In this document: piece by piece, positions 49,704 through 59,105 of the stretch
How positions within the stretch are numbered: position 1 is the first letter of the stretch
Layout: every line of letters begins with the position of its first letter
Source of the DNA: Helicovermis profundi
GTDB lineage: Bacteria; Bacillota; Clostridia; Peptostreptococcales; Acidaminobacteraceae
DNA: 64,000 nt
Assembly: GCF_033097505.1 (NCBI RefSeq)
Contig: NZ_AP028654.1
Span: 2,712,001 to 2,776,000 of the forward strand
Direction: 5' to 3'
Notes under the pieces: generated by a model
Databases searched by the model: none
What the model was told of the DNA's origin: nothing
What the model saw: the letters and a program-made list of their open reading frames with translations, nothing else
Translations under genes and position numbers: made by a program

Positions 49704-50396
49704 CTAAAATTTTGTTGAAATTAATTTAAGTCCAGGACCCATTGTACTTGTAAGAGTAACATTTCTTAAATAAGTACCCTTTGCAGCAACTGGTCTAGCT
49801 TTAACAATTGCATCCATAACAATTTTAATATTGTCTGATAATTTTTCTTCATCAAATGAAGCTTTACCTACCGAACAATGAATAATATTAGTTTTATCAA
49901 GCCTGTATTCAACTTTACCAGCTTTAATTTCGTTAACTGCTTTTTCAACATCAAAAGTTACAGTTCCCGATTTTGGATTTGGCATTAAACCTTTTGGTCC
50001 AAGTACACGGCCAAGTCTTCCTACTAATCCCATCATATCTGGTGTAGCAACAATTACATCAAATTCGAACCAGTTTTCAGTTTGAATTTTTTTAATCATA
50101 TCATCAGCACCAACAAAATCAGCGCCTGCCTTTTCAGCTTCTAAAGCTTTTTCTCCTTTAGCAACTACTAAAACTCTTTTAGTTTTACCAGTTCCATGAG
50201 GAAGTACTACCGCGCCTCTAACTTGTTGATCTGCATGTCTACCATCAACTCCAAGTTTAACATGAAGTTCAATAGTTTCATCAAATTTAGCGCTTGCTGT
50301 TTTTTTAATTACAGAAACAGCTTCTTCAAGATCATAAGATTTATTCTTATCAACTAGTTTTAATGCTGCTTCATATCTCTTACCTAATTTAGCCAT
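49704..50396 (-). CDS. rplA: 50S ribosomal protein L1
   Basis: A 230-residue L1 of the mobile stalk that helps release E-site t[23 protein letters not shown] and [19 protein letters not shown] are signatures. Second gene of rplKA, 45 bases after rplK. Confidence 0.98.
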   Translation of the reverse strand: MAKLGKRYEAALKLVDKNKSYDLEEAVSVIKKTASAKFDETIELHVKLGVDGRHADQQVRGAVVLPHGTGKTKRVLVVAKGEKALEAEKAGADFVGADDMIKKIQTENWFEFDVIVATPDMMGLVGRLGRVLGPKGLMPNPKSGTVTFDVEKAVNEIKAGKVEYRLDKTNIIHCSVGKASFDEEKLSDNIKIVMDAIVKARPVAAKGTYLRNVTLTSTMGPGLKLISTKF

Positions 50397-50441
50397 TTTT
50401 TCCTCCTTGTGGTATTAACGGAATTCCTCCCACTATTAGAA

Positions 50442-50867
50442 TTAGTCTTCTACGACTACTCCCATACTTCTAGCTGTTCCTGCTATCATACTCATAGCAG
50501 CTTCTAAACTACCTGCTGATAAATCAGGCATTTTAAGCTCAGCAATTTCTTTAATTTGTTCTTTCGAAATAGTTGCAACTTTGTTTCTGTTTGGTTCTCC
50601 AGAACCTTTTTCTAAACCAATTGATTTTTTAATTAAAACTGCAGCTGGTGGAGTTTTAGTAATAAATGAATATGATCTATCTTGATATACCGTAATAACA
50701 ACAGGAATAATCAATCCGTTTTGATCTGAAGTTTTTGCATTGAATTCTTTACAGAACTGCATAATATTAACACCGTGTTGTCCTAATGCTGGACCAACTG
50801 GCGGCGCTGGAGTTGCCTTGCCTGCAGGAATTTGCAATTTAATCATACCAGTAACTTTCTTTGCCAT
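50442..50867 (-). CDS. rplK: 50S ribosomal protein L11
   Basis: A 141-residue L11 at the GTPase-associated centre, needed for the stringent response through Rel[21 protein letters not shown] and the C-terminal [12 protein letters not shown] are typical. The ATG at 50867 is eight bases after AGGAGG; an in-frame GTG at 50876 overlaps it. Confidence 0.97.
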   Translation of the reverse strand: MAKKVTGMIKLQIPAGKATPAPPVGPALGQHGVNIMQFCKEFNAKTSDQNGLIIPVVITVYQDRSYSFITKTPPAAVLIKKSIGLEKGSGEPNRNKVATISKEQIKEIAELKMPDLSAGSLEAAMSMIAGTARSMGVVVED

Positions 50868-50950
50868 CTTTCGCACCTCCTTAATACATCTTTTTTATCA
50901 AATAAAATACATTAGTATCTTATATGCGCGTCATTAAACATACTCTTTTG

Positions 50951-51469
50951 TTAAATTTTTTCAACTTGTGAAAACTCAAGTTCAACAGGTGTTTCCCTGC
51001 CAAACATAGAAATTAAAACTTTTAAACTTTGTCTTTCCATATTGATATCTTCAACATGTCCAACAAACGTTTCAAACGGACCGGAAATAACCCTAATGCT
51101 ATCATTAATTTCAATATCTATGACTAAAATTTTCTTTTCAATACCCATTTTACGAACTTCTTCATTTGTAAGTGGTATTGGCTTAGAACCTGGTCCTACA
51201 AAACCAGTTACTCCACGTGTATTTCTTACGATATACCAAGATTCATCCGTCATAAACATTTTAACAATAACATAACCAGGAAATATCTTTTTTTGCCTTG
51301 TTTTCTTTTTCCCATTCTTAACTTCAGTTACTTCTTCAGTCGGAACAGAGACTTCGAGTATAACGTCTTCCATACCACGATTTTCAACGATTTTTTCTAT
51401 ATTTGCTTTTACTTTATTTTCATGACCCGAATAGGTATGAACAACGTACCAATTAGCATTTTCAGACAT
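50951..51469 (-). CDS. nusG: transcription termination/antitermination factor NusG
   Basis: A 172-residue factor linking RNA polymerase to ribosome or Rho. NWYVVHTYSGHENKVKANIE starts the NGN domain and VGPGSKPIPLTNEEV ends it; the C-terminal KOW domain has SIRVISGPFETFVGHVEDIN. It lies between secE and rplK as usual. Confidence 0.98.
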   Translation of the reverse strand: MSENANWYVVHTYSGHENKVKANIEKIVENRGMEDVILEVSVPTEEVTEVKNGKKKTRQKKIFPGYVIVKMFMTDESWYIVRNTRGVTGFVGPGSKPIPLTNEEVRKMGIEKKILVIDIEINDSIRVISGPFETFVGHVEDINMERQSLKVLISMFGRETPVELEFSQVEKI

Positions 51470-51517
51470 AAGCTCCTGATCATCTAGGGATGACCTTCGA
51501 CCCCCCTTTTTACCTTT

Positions 51518-51721
51518 TTACATAAACATTTTTAAAATTGTTTTAAACGCTAAGTCTAAAACACCTATCGCAACCGATGTTAAAACACATACTGTTAAAA
51601 CAACCACAGTATTATTTATCACTTCTTTACGATTAGGCCAATTAACTTTTTTTAACTCCGATTTAATACCTTTAAAGAATTTTCCGCCTTCTTTTTTCAC
51701 TGCATTAGATTGAGTAGCCAT
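51518..51721 (-). CDS. secE: preprotein translocase subunit SecE
   Basis: A 67-residue single-span SecE of the short Gram-positive type. FFKGIKSELKKVNWPNRKEV is the conserved cytoplasmic amphipathic motif, followed by one transmembrane helix. It clamps SecY. It lies in the rpmG-secE-nusG order. Confidence 0.96.
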   Translation of the reverse strand: MATQSNAVKKEGGKFFKGIKSELKKVNWPNRKEVINNTVVVLTVCVLTSVAIGVLDLAFKTILKMFM

Positions 51722-51753
51722 ATTTTTTCACATCCTCACTTAGTAATTTTGTA

Positions 51754-51903
51754 TTACTTAGTTTCCTTATGAACCGTATGCGTTTTACAGAATTTACAGT
51801 ACTTTTTTAATTCGATTCTATCTGGGTTATTTCTCTTATTCTTAGTAGTGTCGTAATTTCTTTGTTTACATTCAGTACACGCTAATGTAATTTTAACTCT
51901 CAT
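51754..51903 (-). CDS. rpmG: 50S ribosomal protein L33, zinc-binding form
   Basis: A 49-residue gene read directly from the DNA, beginning [20 protein letters not shown] and ending [12 protein letters not shown] and CKFC are the four zinc ligands of the C+ form. GGGAGGTG lies about six bases before the ATG at 51901-51903. It starts the secE-nusG transcript. Confidence 0.96.
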   Translation of the reverse strand: MRVKITLACTECKQRNYDTTKNKRNNPDRIELKKYCKFCKTHTVHKETK

Positions 51904-51982
51904 CGTTAACACCTCCCACTACACTAATTGAAAAACTAAAAGAGTCTAAGCACATTTTACTCCAGTTTAACATCACTAACTT

Positions 51983-52011
51983 AACCTATCATATTTACTT
52001 ATTTGTGTCAA
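51983..52011 (-). promoter_or_regulatory. rpmG-secE-nusG promoter
   Basis: Consensus TTGACA (52006-52011) with TAGGTT (51983-51988) on the minus strand, 17 bases apart. The -10 box is weak. Confidence 0.55.
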
Positions 52012-52224
52012 CGTTTTTTATAAAAATGCGCACAAATAAAAAATGACGAATTTTTATTCGCCAAAAATTTTTTAAATTATCTATTATAATAAATGTCTTT
52101 TACAAAACAAAATTATACTCTGATTTCTTTTAAATAACAAGTGCTTTTAGAAGATTATTTATTTAATTAGGCAAATCGTGCATATAATTTTCTATTTATT
52201 ACAAAATTTCCATTTTCCTCGTTT
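52012..52224. other. AT-rich intergenic DNA
   Basis: Between the rpmG promoter and the tuf array. I see no gene or strong structure here; a short fragment around 52205-52232 ending in CTATCCCAATAATAAAA begins the array. Confidence 0.5.
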
Positions 52225-52538
52225 GGGAGTCTATCCCAATAATAAAAAAAGAGAAAGATCAGACTCCCCTAAGCTTTGCTTACTTCATCCCTACTTAAAA
52301 TATATATCGCTTTTCTTGGTTTGCACTGCTACCGACGAACTCCATTTCTTCGAAATTCCCATTCGTCTCATTTGGGACACTATCCCAATAATAAAAAAAG
52401 AGAGAAGAAACTTTTGTAAGCTTTGCTTACTTCGTCCGCATTTAACGGTATATCGTTTCTCTTGGTTTGCACTGCTACCGACGAACTCCATTTCTTCGAA
52501 ATTCCCATTCGTCTTATTTGGAACACTATCCCAATAAT
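52225..52538. repeat. tandem array of about 148-bp units after tuf copy 2
   Basis: CCCAATAAT recurs at 52235, 52384 and 52530 (spacings 149 and 146). The units are homologous to those at 35071-35500, including the CACTGCTACCGACGAACTCC block and the ATTTC-TTC-GAAAT hairpin. The unit starting at 52384 carries AAGAGAGAAGAAAC with GTTTCTCTT, a degenerate form of the tuf terminator stem. Confidence 0.9.
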
Positions 52539-52602
52539 AAAAAAAGAGAAAGATCAGACTCTTATAAGCTTTGCTTACTTCGTCCGATCTTTCTCTTTTT
52601 TT
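52539..52602 (-). terminator. tuf copy 2 terminator
   Basis: AAAAAAAGAGAAAGATC and GATCTTTCTCTTTTTTT form a perfect 17-bp outer stem; inside is TAAGC-TTT-GCTTA. It lies about ten bases after the tuf stop and can work in both directions. Confidence 0.9.
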
Positions 52603-52613
52603 ATTGCAGTGCT

Positions 52614-53804
52614 TTATTCAACAATTTTTATTACTGATCCAGCTCCTACTGTTCTTCCACCTTCACGTATTGAGAATTTTAAGCCTTCTTCAATTGCGAT
52701 TGGTGAAATTAATTCGATTGTCATTTCTATATTATCTCCAGGCATACACATTTCTACTCCCTCTGGAAGTTGTGCTGCTCCTGTTACGTCTGTTGTTCTA
52801 AAGAAAAATTGTGGTCTATATCCATTAAAGAATGGTGTATGTCTTCCGCCTTCTTCTTTCTTTAATACATATACTTGTGCTTCAAATTTTGTATGTGGAT
52901 TTACTGAACCTGGTTTTGAAAGTACTTGACCTCTTTCAATTTCAGCTCTTTGAATTCCTCTTAGTAATAATCCTACGTTATCTCCTGCTCTTCCTTCTGC
53001 TAGAAGTTTTCTGAACATTTCTACGCCTGTTACTACTACTTTTCTTTTTTCTTCTGCAAGTCCTACTAACTCTACTTCTTCTGATACTTTTATAATTCCT
53101 CTTTCTATTCTTCCTGTAGCTACTGTTCCTCTTCCTGTTATTGAGAACACGTCTTCTACTGGCATTAAGAAAGGTTTATCTGTATCTCTTTCTGGCTCTG
53201 GAACATACTCATCAATTATTTCAAATAATTCAATAATTTTTTCCGCCCATTCTGGTTCGCCTTGTAATGCTTTTAGAGCTGATCCTCTTACGATTGGAGT
53301 ATCGTCTCCTGGAAAATCATATGCATCTAATAATTCTCTGATTTCCATTTCTACTAACTCTAATAATTCTTCATCATCTACCATATCACACTTGTTTAAG
53401 AATACTACGATATATGGTACTCCAACTTGTCTTGATAATAAGATATGCTCTCTAGTTTGAGGCATTGGTCCATCTGCTGCTGATACTACTAAAATCGATC
53501 CATCCATTTGTGCTGCTCCTGTAATCATGTTCTTTACATAGTCAGCATGGCCTGGGCAATCCACGTGTGCGTAGTGTCTCTTTGGTGTTTCATACTCAAC
53601 GTGAGCTGTTGATATTGTAATACCTCTTTCTCTCTCTTCTGGTGCTTTATCGATATTATCAAAATCTACTTTTTCACCTAATTGATACTTATCAAATAAT
53701 ACTTTTGTTATTGCTGCTGTTAATGTTGTTTTACCGTGATCTACGTGTCCTATTGTTCCAATATTTACATGCGGCTTATTTCTTTCAAACGTTTGCTTTG
53801 CCAT
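52614..53804 (-). CDS. tuf: elongation factor Tu, copy 2
   Basis: A 396-residue EF-Tu almost identical to copy 1 (three residue differences: Asp for Glu near residue 36, Ile for Val near 240, Val for Ile at 395). All GTPase motifs are intact. It stands alone downstream of tRNA-Thr and sigH rather than in the str operon, with the same ribosome-binding site and the same trailing array as copy 1. The homology thus spans gene and downstream repeats but not the upstream genes. Confidence 0.98.
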   Translation of the reverse strand: MAKQTFERNKPHVNIGTIGHVDHGKTTLTAAITKVLFDKYQLGEKVDFDNIDKAPEERERGITISTAHVEYETPKRHYAHVDCPGHADYVKNMITGAAQMDGSILVVSAADGPMPQTREHILLSRQVGVPYIVVFLNKCDMVDDEELLELVEMEIRELLDAYDFPGDDTPIVRGSALKALQGEPEWAEKIIELFEIIDEYVPEPERDTDKPFLMPVEDVFSITGRGTVATGRIERGIIKVSEEVELVGLAEEKRKVVVTGVEMFRKLLAEGRAGDNVGLLLRGIQRAEIERGQVLSKPGSVNPHTKFEAQVYVLKKEEGGRHTPFFNGYRPQFFFRTTDVTGAAQLPEGVEMCMPGDNIEMTIELISPIAIEEGLKFSIREGGRTVGAGSVIKIVE

Positions 53805-53846
53805 TTTTAAATTTCCTCCTTTATAATGTAAAAATTATTAAAAATC

Positions 53847-53923
53847 TGGAGCCTACGAGCGGATTTGAACCGCCGGCCTCCGCCTTACCAAGGCGACGCT
53901 CTGCCTATCTGAGCTACATGGGC
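53847..53923 (-). tRNA. trnT: tRNA-Thr(GGT)
   Basis: A complete 77-base cloverleaf with encoded CCA. The anticodon loop is TTGGTAA on a TCGCC/GGCGG stem, giving anticodon GGT for threonine ACC/ACT codons. The T arm is GGCGG-TTCAAAT-CCGCT. The acceptor stem GCCCATG/CGTAGGC has one C-A mismatch at 4-69 and one T-G wobble. Only three bases separate it from the sigH stop, and 42 from tuf, so sigH-trnT-tuf may be cotranscribed. Confidence 0.95.
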
Positions 53924-53926
53924 ATA

Positions 53927-54577
53927 TTAGTTTCTAACTTTAAAAAATTTATCGAGTTTTTTCTTAACTCTTTGAAGCGCATTATCAACCGATTTCACCG
54001 GTTTGCTTAATTCAACAGAAATTTCTTGATATGATTTACCTTCTAAATAACAAGATAAAACTTCTTGCTCAAACGAACTTAAAACTTCACCCATCTTCGA
54101 TTCAATAAAGCCTACCTCTTCTTTTGAAATGACAAGTCTTTCTGGATTTGTAATATTTTTGCCTGAAATAACATCTAAAAGAGTTCTATCTGATTCTTCC
54201 TCAAAAATCGGCCTATTTAGCGAAATATATGAATTTAATGGTATGTGTTTTTGTCTAGTAGCTGTTTTTATAGCCGTAATAATTTGTCTTGTTATACAGA
54301 GTTCAGCAAAAGACTTAAAAGAAGCCAATCTGTCTGTTCTGTAATCACGTATCGCTTTAAAGAGCCCTATCATTCCTTCTTGAATAATATCTTCTTTATC
54401 AGCGCCAATCAAAAAATAAGATCTCGATTTCGCCTTAACAAACTTTTTATATTTTCTTATAAGGAATTCTTGAGCATGTCCATCTCCGTTTTTTGCCATT
54501 TCTACAATTTCTTCCTCTTTGTAGTCGCTGTAAATATAATCTACATTTCGATTGTCACGCTCTCCAACAACTTCCAT
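53927..54577 (-). CDS. sigH: RNA polymerase sigma factor, SigH (sigma-30) type
   Basis: A 216-residue sigma-70 family protein of the SigH group. Region 2 appears as YFLIGADKEDIIQEGMIGLF and KSFAELCITRQIITAIK; region 4 as LSSFEQEVLSCYLEGKSYQE. In sporulating relatives SigH controls transition and early spore genes; in non-sporulators it can control competence or surface functions. The ATG at 54577 has GGGGG eight bases upstream; longer frames to 54628 overlap the promoter. rlmB lies upstream, the usual Firmicute neighbour. Confidence 0.92.
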   Translation of the reverse strand: MEVVGERDNRNVDYIYSDYKEEEIVEMAKNGDGHAQEFLIRKYKKFVKAKSRSYFLIGADKEDIIQEGMIGLFKAIRDYRTDRLASFKSFAELCITRQIITAIKTATRQKHIPLNSYISLNRPIFEEESDRTLLDVISGKNITNPERLVISKEEVGFIESKMGEVLSSFEQEVLSCYLEGKSYQEISVELSKPVKSVDNALQRVKKKLDKFFKVRN

Positions 54578-54619
54578 AAAAATTCCCCCTAGAATAAATC
54601 CACTTGAATTCATGATATA

Positions 54620-54649
54620 ATTATACATTAATAGTTATTTCGTAGTCAA
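54620..54649 (-). promoter_or_regulatory. sigH promoter
   Basis: TTGACT (54644-54649) and a consensus TATAAT (54620-54625) on the minus strand, 18 bases apart. Confidence 0.72.
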
Positions 54650-54713
54650 GATATTGTAATATTATTGACTTAACCAAAAACACACTTTCCTCAATTAATT
54701 TATCAACAGATAT

Positions 54714-55478
54714 CTATTTTTTGGAACTTTTTTGTCTTACGACTTCATACATTAATAACGATGCTGCAACAGAAGCATTAAGTGAAGATACTTCTCCAAA
54801 CATTGGTATACTAACAACAAAATCACATTTTTCTTTAACAAGTCTACTAATTCCTTTTCCTTCATTTCCAACTACTATAGCTATTTTACCAGTTAAATTA
54901 GATTTAAAGTATTCTTCTCTTCCATCCATATCCGCACCAATCAACCAAACACCTTTTTCTTTCAACAAATCAATTGTTCTAGATAAGTTGGTAACTTTAC
55001 AAACAGGAACATATTCTATTGCCCCTGCCGATGTTTTAGCCACAATTGATGTAATCATAGCAGAACGTCTTTTCGGTATAATAACACCATTTGCACCAGC
55101 AGCATTGGCAGTTCTAATGATAGAGCCTAAATTATGAGGATCATTAACTTCATCACAAATCACAAAAAAAGGATCTTCATTCTTAATTTCAAGCTCATCT
55201 AATAGTTCTAATAGTTCCTTATATTTATATGGTGAAATATACGCAATTACACCCTGATGATTATCCGACGTAGATAAACCTTTAATTTTGTTTTTATCTA
55301 CATATTGAACCACTATACCTTTGTCTTTTGCCATAGATATTATTTTTTTTGCAGACCCTTCAACATGCCCCTTTGAAATTAATATCTTGTTTATTTCTCT
55401 TCCTGATTTAAGTGCTTCAATAACGGGATTTCTTCCTTCAATTATATCTTCAAATTTTTCTTCTTCATTTTTTTCCAT
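54714..55478 (-). CDS. rlmB: TrmH/SpoU-family rRNA 2'-O-methyltransferase (RlmB type)
   Basis: A 254-residue SPOUT methyltransferase, likely methylating G2251 of 23S rRNA. The N-terminal substrate domain starts EGRNPVIEALKSG. The SPOUT domain has DPHNLGSIIRTANAAGANG, IVVGNEGKGISRLVKEKCD and the knot-closing IPMFGEVSSLNASVAASLLM. The ATG at 55478 follows AAGGA by nine bases; an upstream ATG at 55499 lacks a site. Confidence 0.94.
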   Translation of the reverse strand: MEKNEEEKFEDIIEGRNPVIEALKSGREINKILISKGHVEGSAKKIISMAKDKGIVVQYVDKNKIKGLSTSDNHQGVIAYISPYKYKELLELLDELEIKNEDPFFVICDEVNDPHNLGSIIRTANAAGANGVIIPKRRSAMITSIVAKTSAGAIEYVPVCKVTNLSRTIDLLKEKGVWLIGADMDGREEYFKSNLTGKIAIVVGNEGKGISRLVKEKCDFVVSIPMFGEVSSLNASVAASLLMYEVVRQKSSKK

Positions 55479-55550
55479 TATAATTATTCCTTCTTTCATA
55501 TATCAGCATACTAGCATTATCTATTTTCATGTATGTTACTAACTATTTTT

Positions 55551-56867
55551 TTACAAAAACATATCTTTTACACTATTTGACTTACCGCAACTAAGTTTAC
55601 CTTCCCTGCATTTTCCATATACACATGAAGGTAGTCCGTACCTGTATATAGTGCTAGAAAGTTCATTTAATAAAAAATATTTCTTAGTATATAAATTTCT
55701 AATTTCCCACTGTGAATTCAAACAAAGCCTTTCTGACATAATTTTATTATCATTTCTAGCATTTGATGCAGTAATAAGCTTTAATTTATCGCAATTAAGA
55801 AGAAAATAAAGAGACTCTTGCTCTCCGTATTTATCATATACATATTTTCTAAATTTTTTAACAATTTTTGCAAGCTCTAAAAATTCCACAAGGAATTCAG
55901 ATTTCTCTATGCTTGGTGGAATTTTAATTTTTCTATCATAATCTATAATTAAATTAGAAAGATTTTCTCTATAGTTTTCAGATAATCTATGCCTAATTTG
56001 TTGATGATAAGTAACTAAACTACAAAACATTCCAAAAGTTGTTCTTGATTGTTCACTTATACTATCATGTCCATAACTTAAAACTCTTTCTACAACGCCT
56101 TTAGACTTATCTACAGCCTTATCTCCCCACCTTGCAAGAACCTCTGATGGTGGTTTGTTCTTTGTACTTGTTAATGCTCCAATTCCTACATTTATATCTG
56201 CATTTTTAAAAGAACCTAAAAGTACCATTTCATTTTTGTTGTCTATTTTCGATAAATTTTCTAAGTAATAATCCGAAATAACTTTATCACAATCTTCACG
56301 AACACTTTCTTCGATTACTTTAACAATACTTATTGGTATAAACTTATATAACTCATTTTTAACATTATCAAATATCTTATTATACTTAGAATTATTTAAA
56401 AGTTTAATAAAATTTATAATTTTATCTCCACTCATGGAAATAGAAATGTTGGTGTTAACAGCTAAGGGTAGAATATACCTAGCATCTTCAATTGGTATTC
56501 CATATTTATAATCTTCATTTTTAGGTCTACCTTTTGGGGTTTCATTTTCTTTTAAAATCGACACTTTGAAATAAAAGTCAAAAAGTTTTTTAACAATTTT
56601 TTTTGATTCATCTAAATCATTATTATCTAAAAAAGGTAGATCATAAAAATCATTATTCATATTTACATATCTTTGACTTTGTTGAACATAGGAGTCCTTT
56701 AATTCACAAATGAGAGTACTCTGAATACGATTAATTTTTTCTAGAACAAAAGATATATTACTAGTTTTTAAAATTTCTCCTAATTCAAATATAGAAACCT
56801 TCTCATTCTCAGCAATATACTCGCCAACTTTACTAAGTCCAGTATCTTCAAAATTTGTTATTTTCAT
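55551..56867 (-). CDS. tandem ThyX-like flavin-dependent thymidylate synthase homologue
   Basis: A 438-residue protein with two ThyX-like halves. The N-terminal half has SQRYV (64-68) and IPIEDARYILPLAVNT (124-139) but shows CELKD where ThyX has RHR. The C-terminal half has the RHR motif at 292-294 in QQIRHRLSENYRE and NSQWEIR (384-390), and ends in a Cys-rich tail (C415, C420, C427). Single-domain ThyX is about 220-250 residues and makes dTMP from dUMP with FAD and methylenetetrahydrofolate. Motifs are split between the halves, so activity as a normal ThyX is uncertain. No thyA is in the window. Confidence 0.8.
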   Translation of the reverse strand: MKITNFEDTGLSKVGEYIAENEKVSIFELGEILKTSNISFVLEKINRIQSTLICELKDSYVQQSQRYVNMNNDFYDLPFLDNNDLDESKKIVKKLFDFYFKVSILKENETPKGRPKNEDYKYGIPIEDARYILPLAVNTNISISMSGDKIINFIKLLNNSKYNKIFDNVKNELYKFIPISIVKVIEESVREDCDKVISDYYLENLSKIDNKNEMVLLGSFKNADINVGIGALTSTKNKPPSEVLARWGDKAVDKSKGVVERVLSYGHDSISEQSRTTFGMFCSLVTYHQQIRHRLSENYRENLSNLIIDYDRKIKIPPSIEKSEFLVEFLELAKIVKKFRKYVYDKYGEQESLYFLLNCDKLKLITASNARNDNKIMSERLCLNSQWEIRNLYTKKYFLLNELSSTIYRYGLPSCVYGKCREGKLSCGKSNSVKDMFL

Positions 56868-56903
56868 GAATACTCCTCATCGTTTAAAATAATATAACTA
56901 TTT

Positions 56904-57230
56904 TTACTTAGTATTAAATCTATATTCAATAATTAAATCTCTATACGGAATAACTGTAAAAAGATATTTTCTCACTTTAGATTTATATAATTTAACACCA
57001 TCTTCTTCTTTTATTATTTTAATAGCAACAACCCTAAAGGAAAGAATATTATTGTCATATACAAAGCCGTCATACTTTTCATCAACAGTCTGGTATATTC
57101 CTTTTATTACATTAGCTTCTTCAAAATTCGTTGCCTTATACTCATCAAATAAGTACGATTTCATAACCAAGACAACAAATAGTATGGGAATTACTATTAA
57201 ATATAATTTTTCTCTTTTTCCAATTTTCAT
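56904..57230 (-). CDS. small membrane-anchored protein, unknown function
   Basis: A 108-residue protein with one N-terminal hydrophobic segment (LYLIVIPILFVVLVMKSYLF, about residues 9-28) after a KIGKREK cytoplasmic start, then a soluble domain predicted outside. I recognise no family. It overlaps the mrnC stop by four bases, so it is in the gltX-cysS-mrnC transcript. Confidence 0.6.
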   Translation of the reverse strand: MKIGKREKLYLIVIPILFVVLVMKSYLFDEYKATNFEEANVIKGIYQTVDEKYDGFVYDNNILSFRVVAIKIIKEEDGVKLYKSKVRKYLFTVIPYRDLIIEYRFNTK

Positions 57231-57664
57231 ATTAGCTCTTCGCTTTCTTCAATTATTTTTATAGATAATTCAATTATTTGGTTCAATCTAGAAATGTCAT
57301 CCTTTAGGTATAGCCAACCTATAAGAGCTTCAAATCCTGTTGCTAATTTATAATCTACTAAAGAAGCGTTTTTAGCAGGAGTCGTAGTCTTTTGATTTCT
57401 ACCTCTTTTAATTATTCTTATTTCTTCTTCACTCAAAAATTCAGTTATTCTTTTTACAATTAGAGCCTGAGATGGTGCTTTAACAAATTTTACAACCATT
57501 TTATTTATTTTATTTACATTCGCTTTAGATTTTGAAACCATGTAACTTTTAATAAACAAATCAAATATTGAATCCCCTATATATGCTAACACAAGAGGAT
57601 TCATCATTTTTAAATCATTTTCGCTAACATTTAATATGTTGATTTTTTTTATAAACTCTTCCAT
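57227..57664 (-). CDS. mrnC: mini-ribonuclease III
   Basis: A 145-residue RNase III domain without a double-strand RNA-binding domain, which matures 23S rRNA ends. LAYIGDSIFDLFIKSYMV holds the metal-binding aspartate and the signature; FEALIGWLYL carries the second acidic site. It lies directly after cysS, the classic Firmicute order. Confidence 0.95.
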   Translation of the reverse strand: MEEFIKKINILNVSENDLKMMNPLVLAYIGDSIFDLFIKSYMVSKSKANVNKINKMVVKFVKAPSQALIVKRITEFLSEEEIRIIKRGRNQKTTTPAKNASLVDYKLATGFEALIGWLYLKDDISRLNQIIELSIKIIEESEELI

Positions 57665-57683
57665 TAATGCACATCCAAAACTA

Positions 57684-59078
57684 TTATTTTTTTGACCATT
57701 TTACCCCATCCTTAGTATCTTCAAGAACAATACCTTTTTCAAGGAGCATATCTCTTATTTCATCAGCTAATTTAAAGTTTTTATCACTTCTAGCCTTCTG
57801 TCTTTCTTCAATCATTTTTTCAATATCGAGTTCTAAATTTTCTTTTTCTTTCACTAAAATTCCAATTACACCTGATAATTCAATTAGTAAAGATAAAGCT
57901 CTTTCAAGTAAATCTTTTGAGGAATTACTATCAACTACAGTATTTATATCTTTAACTAATTCAAATATAACTGATATACCATCAGCCGTGTTAAAGTCAT
58001 CATCCATCACTTCAATAAATCTATCTTTATGTTTATTAAAATCCAAAAGTTTTAAATTTTCAGCTTCAGTCATTTTTAAGTTTCTAGCATTTTCCAATAG
58101 ATATTCCAAATTTTCTTTTGCATTATAAAGCCTATTAAGACCATTTTCAGATTGAATAATCAATTCTTTGGAAAAATTAACTGGATTTCTATATTGAGCA
58201 GATAATAGAAAAAATCTAACTACTTCAGGATTATATTCCTTTAAAATATCTCTAACAGTAAAAAAATTACCCTTAGATTTAGACATTTTTTTATTATCAA
58301 TATTTATATATCCATTGTGCATCCAGTAATTAACGTACTTCTTATCAGAAAACGATTCACTCTGTGCTATTTCATTTTCATGATGGGGAAATATTAAATC
58401 GTGTCCACCAGCATGAATATCTACCGTTTCACCTAAATACTTAGTACACATCACAGAACATTCAATATGCCACCCTGGTCTACCTTCACCCCAAGGACTA
58501 GTCCAAGAAGGTTCCCCTTCTTTCTTTTTCTTCCATAGCACAAAATCTATTGGATTTTTCTTAATAGAATTTAATTCAACTCTAGAACCAACTTCAAGTT
58601 CTTCTATACTCTGACCCGAAAGCTTACCATAACTTGCAAATGTTTTAATGTCAAAGAAAACATCCCCATCAACTACATAAGCGTGACCTTTTTCTATAAG
58701 AACTTCTATAAATTTAACTATATCGCTTATCGTTTCAGTAACTTTAGGATGTACATCTGCTCTTTTAATACCTAAAGAATCCGCATCTTTAAAATACTCT
58801 TCTATATATTTTTCACTAATTTCTTTGCTAGTCACATGTTCTTCATTAGCCTTTTTTATGATTTTATCATCTACATCTGTAAAATTTTGAACATATGTCA
58901 CTTTATATCCACGATACACTAAGTATCTTCTAAAAGTATCAAAAATCATAAAAGGTCTAGCATTACCTATATGAAAATAATTGTATACCGTTGGACCACA
59001 TACATACATTTTTACTTCACCCGGAATAAGTGGAACAAATTCCTCTTTTTTTCTTGTCATGCTGTTATATAGCTTCAT
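57684..59078 (-). CDS. cysS: cysteinyl-tRNA synthetase
   Basis: A 464-residue class I synthetase. The HIGH motif is HIGNARPF (about residues 37-44), KMSKS is in [11 protein letters not shown] (about 266), and zinc ligands include the cysteine of [10 protein letters not shown]209 in ECSVM and [15 protein letters not shown]. Length is standard. It lies between gltX and mrnC. Confidence 0.98.
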   Translation of the reverse strand: MKLYNSMTRKKEEFVPLIPGEVKMYVCGPTVYNYFHIGNARPFMIFDTFRRYLVYRGYKVTYVQNFTDVDDKIIKKANEEHVTSKEISEKYIEEYFKDADSLGIKRADVHPKVTETISDIVKFIEVLIEKGHAYVVDGDVFFDIKTFASYGKLSGQSIEELEVGSRVELNSIKKNPIDFVLWKKKKEGEPSWTSPWGEGRPGWHIECSVMCTKYLGETVDIHAGGHDLIFPHHENEIAQSESFSDKKYVNYWMHNGYINIDNKKMSKSKGNFFTVRDILKEYNPEVVRFFLLSAQYRNPVNFSKELIIQSENGLNRLYNAKENLEYLLENARNLKMTEAENLKLLDFNKHKDRFIEVMDDDFNTADGISVIFELVKDINTVVDSNSSKDLLERALSLLIELSGVIGILVKEKENLELDIEKMIEERQKARSDKNFKLADEIRDMLLEKGIVLEDTKDGVKWSKK

Positions 59079-59105
59079 GTTTCACCTTCCTTTATATCAA
59101 TACTT

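Noticed and set aside
52178-52929. Similar open frames over the second tuf array
   Set aside because: Same repeat-derived peptide and antisense tuf sequence, so not genes.
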